The position numbers and the translations under genes were made by a program. A model generated the notes under the pieces. It was not told where the DNA came from, did not search any database, and worked only from the letters and a program-made list of their open reading frames with translations. Source: Eutrophocola salsuginis (GTDB lineage: Bacteria; Pseudomonadota; Gammaproteobacteria; Pseudomonadales; Pseudohongiellaceae). Taken from it: DNA of 64,000 nt. The stretch lies in assembly GCA_038147195.1 (NCBI GenBank), contig JAYQTB010000006.1:1-64000 (forward strand), read 5' to 3'. Shown in pieces: positions 61,666 through 64,000 of the stretch; the first letter of the stretch is position 1, and every line of letters begins with the position of its first letter.

Positions 61666-62037
61666 TTACTTGGGTCTCTTAGTGCCGTATTTGGAACGGC
61701 CTTGCTTCCTGTCAGCGACACCGGAAGTATCAAGGCTGCCGCGCACGGTGTGGTAACGCACACCGGGCAAGTCCTTGACCCTGCCGCCCCTGATTAGGAT
61801 CACAGAATGCTCCTGCAGGTTGTGTCCCTCACCACCAATATAGGAGGTGACTTCATAACCGTTTGTCAGTCGCACACGACAAACCTTGCGCAGAGCCGAG
61901 TTCGGTTTTTTTGGGGTCGTAGTATAAACGCGGGTACATACACCACGCCGCTGCGGGCAACCTTGCAGGGCAGGTACGTCGCTCTTGTCGACCTTGTTTT
62001 TCCTGGGCTTGCGAACCAGCTGGTTAACAGTCGCCAT
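61666..62037 (-). CDS. rpsL: 30S ribosomal protein S12
   Basis: 123 aa. MATVNQLVRKPRKNKVDKSD, TTPKKPNSALRKVCRVRLTNGYEVTSYIGGEGHNLQEHSV and GGRVKDLPGVRYHTVRGSLD. Key residues at the streptomycin site (the KPNSALRK Lys and the RVKDLPG Lys) look wild-type. Acts in decoding. First gene of the str operon, 124 bp after rpoC. Confidence 0.97.
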   Translation of the reverse strand: MATVNQLVRKPRKNKVDKSDVPALQGCPQRRGVCTRVYTTTPKKPNSALRKVCRVRLTNGYEVTSYIGGEGHNLQEHSVILIRGGRVKDLPGVRYHTVRGSLDTSGVADRKQGRSKYGTKRPK

Positions 62038-62120
62038 TCATTGCTCCGAAATTCTGTTCTTTCAGTTATTAAAAAACGCGCGATTGTAATGATCGCGCCC
62101 TACCTAGTCAACTGGAACCG

Positions 62121-62154
62121 ACCGGAAACCGGGCCTTCCGGCCCGGTTTCCGGT
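62121..62154 (-). terminator. Long hairpin between rpoC and rpsL
   Basis: ACCGGAAACCGGGCC-TTCC-GGCCCGGTTTCCGGT is a perfect 15-bp inverted repeat starting 8 bp after the rpoC stop. It lacks a T run on the minus strand, so it may be a weak or Rho-assisted terminator, or an RNA-stabilising or processing hairpin. Confidence 0.5.
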
Positions 62155-62161
62155 ATTGTTC

Positions 62162-64000
62162 CTATTCCTCTTCGTCCTTCTTGGCCCTGCTTTCCGACTC
62201 GGCCAGAGCCTCGATAAGCGCAGACTCCACTTCGCTGGCAGAAGGACCTTCATCATGGGATGATCGCATTTCTGCCTGGCGTATACGGTTCTCGTGGTAG
62301 GAAAGCCCGGTACCCGCTGGAATTAGGCGGCCAACCACAACATTTTCCTTCAAGCCCTGCAGGAAATCCTGCTTTCCGGTAACCGCCGCTTCTGTGAGGA
62401 CGCGGGTGGTTTCCTGGAAGGAGGCCGCGGAAATGAAGGATTCAGTGGCCAGCGATGCCTTGGTGATACCCAGCAGGATTCGGTCGAACTTCGCCGGCTC
62501 CTTGCCTTCCTCGACCAGGCGATTATTTTCGGAACGTACACGGATGTACTCCACCTGCTCGCCCTTGATGAAGCTGGAATCACCCATGTCGAGGATCTCC
62601 GCCTTGCGCAGCATCTGGCGCACGATGACTTCGATATGCTTGTCATTAATACGCACACCCTGCAGTCTGTAAACGTCCTGAACCTCGTTCACTATGAAGT
62701 GGGCTAGGGCTTCGACGCCTTTCAGGCGCAGAATGTCATGCGGATTAGGCGGACCGTCGGAGACGATTTCACCCTTTTCAATGTACTCACCTTCGAACAC
62801 GGTCATCTGGCGCCATTTCGGGATCAGCACTTCGTAATGGGTGCTGCCGTCGATCGGGTTTACACCATCTGTAGGTGTAATCACCAGGCGACGCTTGCCC
62901 TTGGTTTCCTTGCCAAAGCTGACGGTACCGGAGATTTCCGCCAAAATGGCAGGTTCTTTCGGTTTACGGGCTTCGAAGAGGTCGGCAACACGCGGCAGAC
63001 CACCGGTGATGTCACGGGTCTTGGAACCTTCCTGGGGAATACGCGCGATAACGTCACCGATATTAACCTGCGCACCGTCTTCGACACCCACGATAGCCTT
63101 TGCCGGCAGGAAGTAATGCGCAGGCACGTTGGTACCCGGCAGTGTCTGTTCCTTGCCCTTGCCATCGACCAGGGTGATGGCTGGACGCAGGTCCTTGCCA
63201 CCCGACGGACGTTCGGACACGTCCATGACGGTGATATTAGTCAGGCCGGTGATCTCGTCCGTCTGGCGCTTGACGCTCAGGCCTTCCTCCATGGAGGCAA
63301 ATTTCACCTTACCGGCAACTTCAACGACGATCGGATGAGTATGTGGGTCCCAGGTGGCAATAACTTGTCCGGCCTTGACCTCAGATCTGTCCGCACCACG
63401 GACCACAGCACCGTAAGGCAGCTTGTACCGCTCTTTCTCACGGCTGTTGGTGTCGTTTACGATCAGCTCGCCGGAACGGCTTACCACTACCAAGTCACCG
63501 TTGGTTCTTTCAACGGTCTTCATGTTGTGCAGATGTATGGTACCGTCAGTCTTCACCTGAACATTGTCGGAAGCCGTGGCCCTGGATGCAGCACCACCTA
63601 TATGGAAGGTACGCATGGTCAGCTGGGTACCCGGCTCGCCAATGGACTGGGCGGCGACCACGCCGATCGCTTCACCGATGTTGGCCAGGTGGCCGCGGGC
63701 CAGGTCACGGCCGTAACATTTGCGGCAGATGCCATTTTCAGCTTCACAGGTGATGGGTGAACGGACGATAACTTCATCCACACCGGCAGTTTCTAGCCTG
63801 TCAACCAGTTTTTCGTCTATCATGATGCCGGCTTCAATGATAGTGCTTCCATCAGTATCCAGCGCATCACGGGCCAGGACACGACCAAGTACCAGTTCAC
63901 CCAGCGGCGCGATGATGTCGCCGCCTTCGATAACCGGACTGGCATTCAGGCCCTGGTCAGTACCGCAATCTTCTTCCCTGACCACCAAATCCTGAGAAAT
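62162..64000 (-). CDS. rpoC: DNA-directed RNA polymerase beta' subunit (C-terminal part, cut by the window edge)
   Basis: 612 codons from the right edge to TAG at 62164-62162. Contains FGVCAHCYGRDLARG-type ENGICRKCYGRDLARGHLANIGEAIGVVAAQSIGEPGTQLTMRTFHIGG (second zinc ligands and trigger-loop region), KRLVITP-type KGKRRLVITPTDG, NDKHIEVIVRQML, and ASLATESFISAASFQETTRVLTEAAV-TGKQDFLQGLKENVVVGRLIPAGTG. This is the C-terminal half of beta'; the start and active-site NADFDGD motif lie beyond the window. The expected rpoB would be next. Confidence 0.97.
   Translation of the reverse strand: MSQDLVVREEDCGTDQGLNASPVIEGGDIIAPLGELVLGRVLARDALDTDGSTIIEAGIMIDEKLVDRLETAGVDEVIVRSPITCEAENGICRKCYGRDLARGHLANIGEAIGVVAAQSIGEPGTQLTMRTFHIGGAASRATASDNVQVKTDGTIHLHNMKTVERTNGDLVVVSRSGELIVNDTNSREKERYKLPYGAVVRGADRSEVKAGQVIATWDPHTHPIVVEVAGKVKFASMEEGLSVKRQTDEITGLTNITVMDVSERPSGGKDLRPAITLVDGKGKEQTLPGTNVPAHYFLPAKAIVGVEDGAQVNIGDVIARIPQEGSKTRDITGGLPRVADLFEARKPKEPAILAEISGTVSFGKETKGKRRLVITPTDGVNPIDGSTHYEVLIPKWRQMTVFEGEYIEKGEIVSDGPPNPHDILRLKGVEALAHFIVNEVQDVYRLQGVRINDKHIEVIVRQMLRKAEILDMGDSSFIKGEQVEYIRVRSENNRLVEEGKEPAKFDRILLGITKASLATESFISAASFQETTRVLTEAAVTGKQDFLQGLKENVVVGRLIPAGTGLSYHENRIRQAEMRSSHDEGPSASEVESALIEALAESESRAKKDEEE

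Noticed and set aside
62738..63760. Plus-strand open frame of 340 codons opposite rpoC
   Set aside because: Shadow of the highly conserved rpoC reading frame on the other strand.
1..64000. Genome-wide reassignment of TAG as a sense codon
   Set aside because: TAG is the natural terminal stop of rpmJ, secY, rpoC, cfa and the DUF3014 gene, all at expected protein ends, so TAG is read as stop. The two internal TAG codons need local explanations.
1..64000. CRISPR array, tRNA/rRNA genes, insertion sequences or prophage
   Set aside because: No regularly spaced repeats, cloverleaf-like sequences, transposase or phage genes were seen on either strand.

Overview
The window looks like a chromosomal segment from a gammaproteobacterium of moderately high GC (by eye mid-50s percent). 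The strongest evidence is the right third: an unbroken minus-strand str-S10-spc-alpha ribosomal supercluster (rpoC, rpsL, rpsG, fusA, then rpsJ through rplQ) in gammaproteobacterial order and with gammaproteobacterial-looking protein sequences. The left two thirds carry accessory metabolism typical of environmental, often marine, heterotrophs: a PQQ dehydrogenase, a sulfatase with its maturase, sodium symporters, a p-cresol-methylhydroxylase-type flavocytochrome, and DUF6152/DUF6644 proteins. The lineage below class is inference. I saw no tRNA, rRNA, CRISPR array or insertion sequence.

Layout. 1-4 kb: a PQQ/haem c dehydrogenase lipoprotein (cut by the left edge) and a POT peptide transporter. 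4.4-8.8 kb: an AT-rich TetR regulator, then a sulfatase, a formylglycine-generating enzyme and a DenD-like SDR in one operon. Two short palindromes sharing GTAAT/ATTAC half-sites flank tetR. 8.9-12.8 kb: an SDR, a decayed gene, a HupE/PpiC pair and a small membrane protein. 12.8-14.5 kb: cfa and a zinc-ribbon gene with an internal amber codon. 14.6-20.8 kb: the most unusual unit, five tightly packed genes that join a split PEP-synthase-like (phenylphosphate-synthase-like) dikinase to a three-part biotin-dependent carboxylase. 20.8-28.6 kb: a frameshifted SnoaL-like gene, an O-antigen-ligase-type protein, an ArsB/NhaD-type antiporter, a HAD phosphatase with a GT9 glycosyltransferase, and a TPR/TonB-C protein. 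28.8-30.4 kb: a DUF6152-DUF6644-DUF6644 operon. 30.5-37.2 kb: a minus-strand operon of lactate-permease-family transporter, PCMH-type flavoprotein, its cytochrome c and a sodium symporter, facing a second sodium symporter. 37.2-44.1 kb: DUF3014, a PadR/HAAS pair, a PyrD-PyrK fusion, an exported FAH-family protein and an alanine/serine-glyoxylate-type aminotransferase. 44.2-64 kb: the ribosomal cluster.

A recurring observation is that several reading frames are broken by single events: +1 insertions in rplP and rplB, an in-frame TAG in secY and in the zinc-ribbon gene, a missing G in a G tract of the SnoaL-like gene, and apparent ATC or ATA start codons. Because rplP, rplB and secY are essential, uncorrected sequence or assembly errors are the simplest explanation. 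TAG is also the ordinary terminal stop of rpmJ, secY, rpoC and cfa, which argues against genome-wide amber recoding.

The best candidate for an undescribed system is the dikinase-biotin carboxylase operon (14644-20815). It could activate a substrate by phosphoryl transfer and carboxylate it from carboxybiotin. The substrate is unknown.
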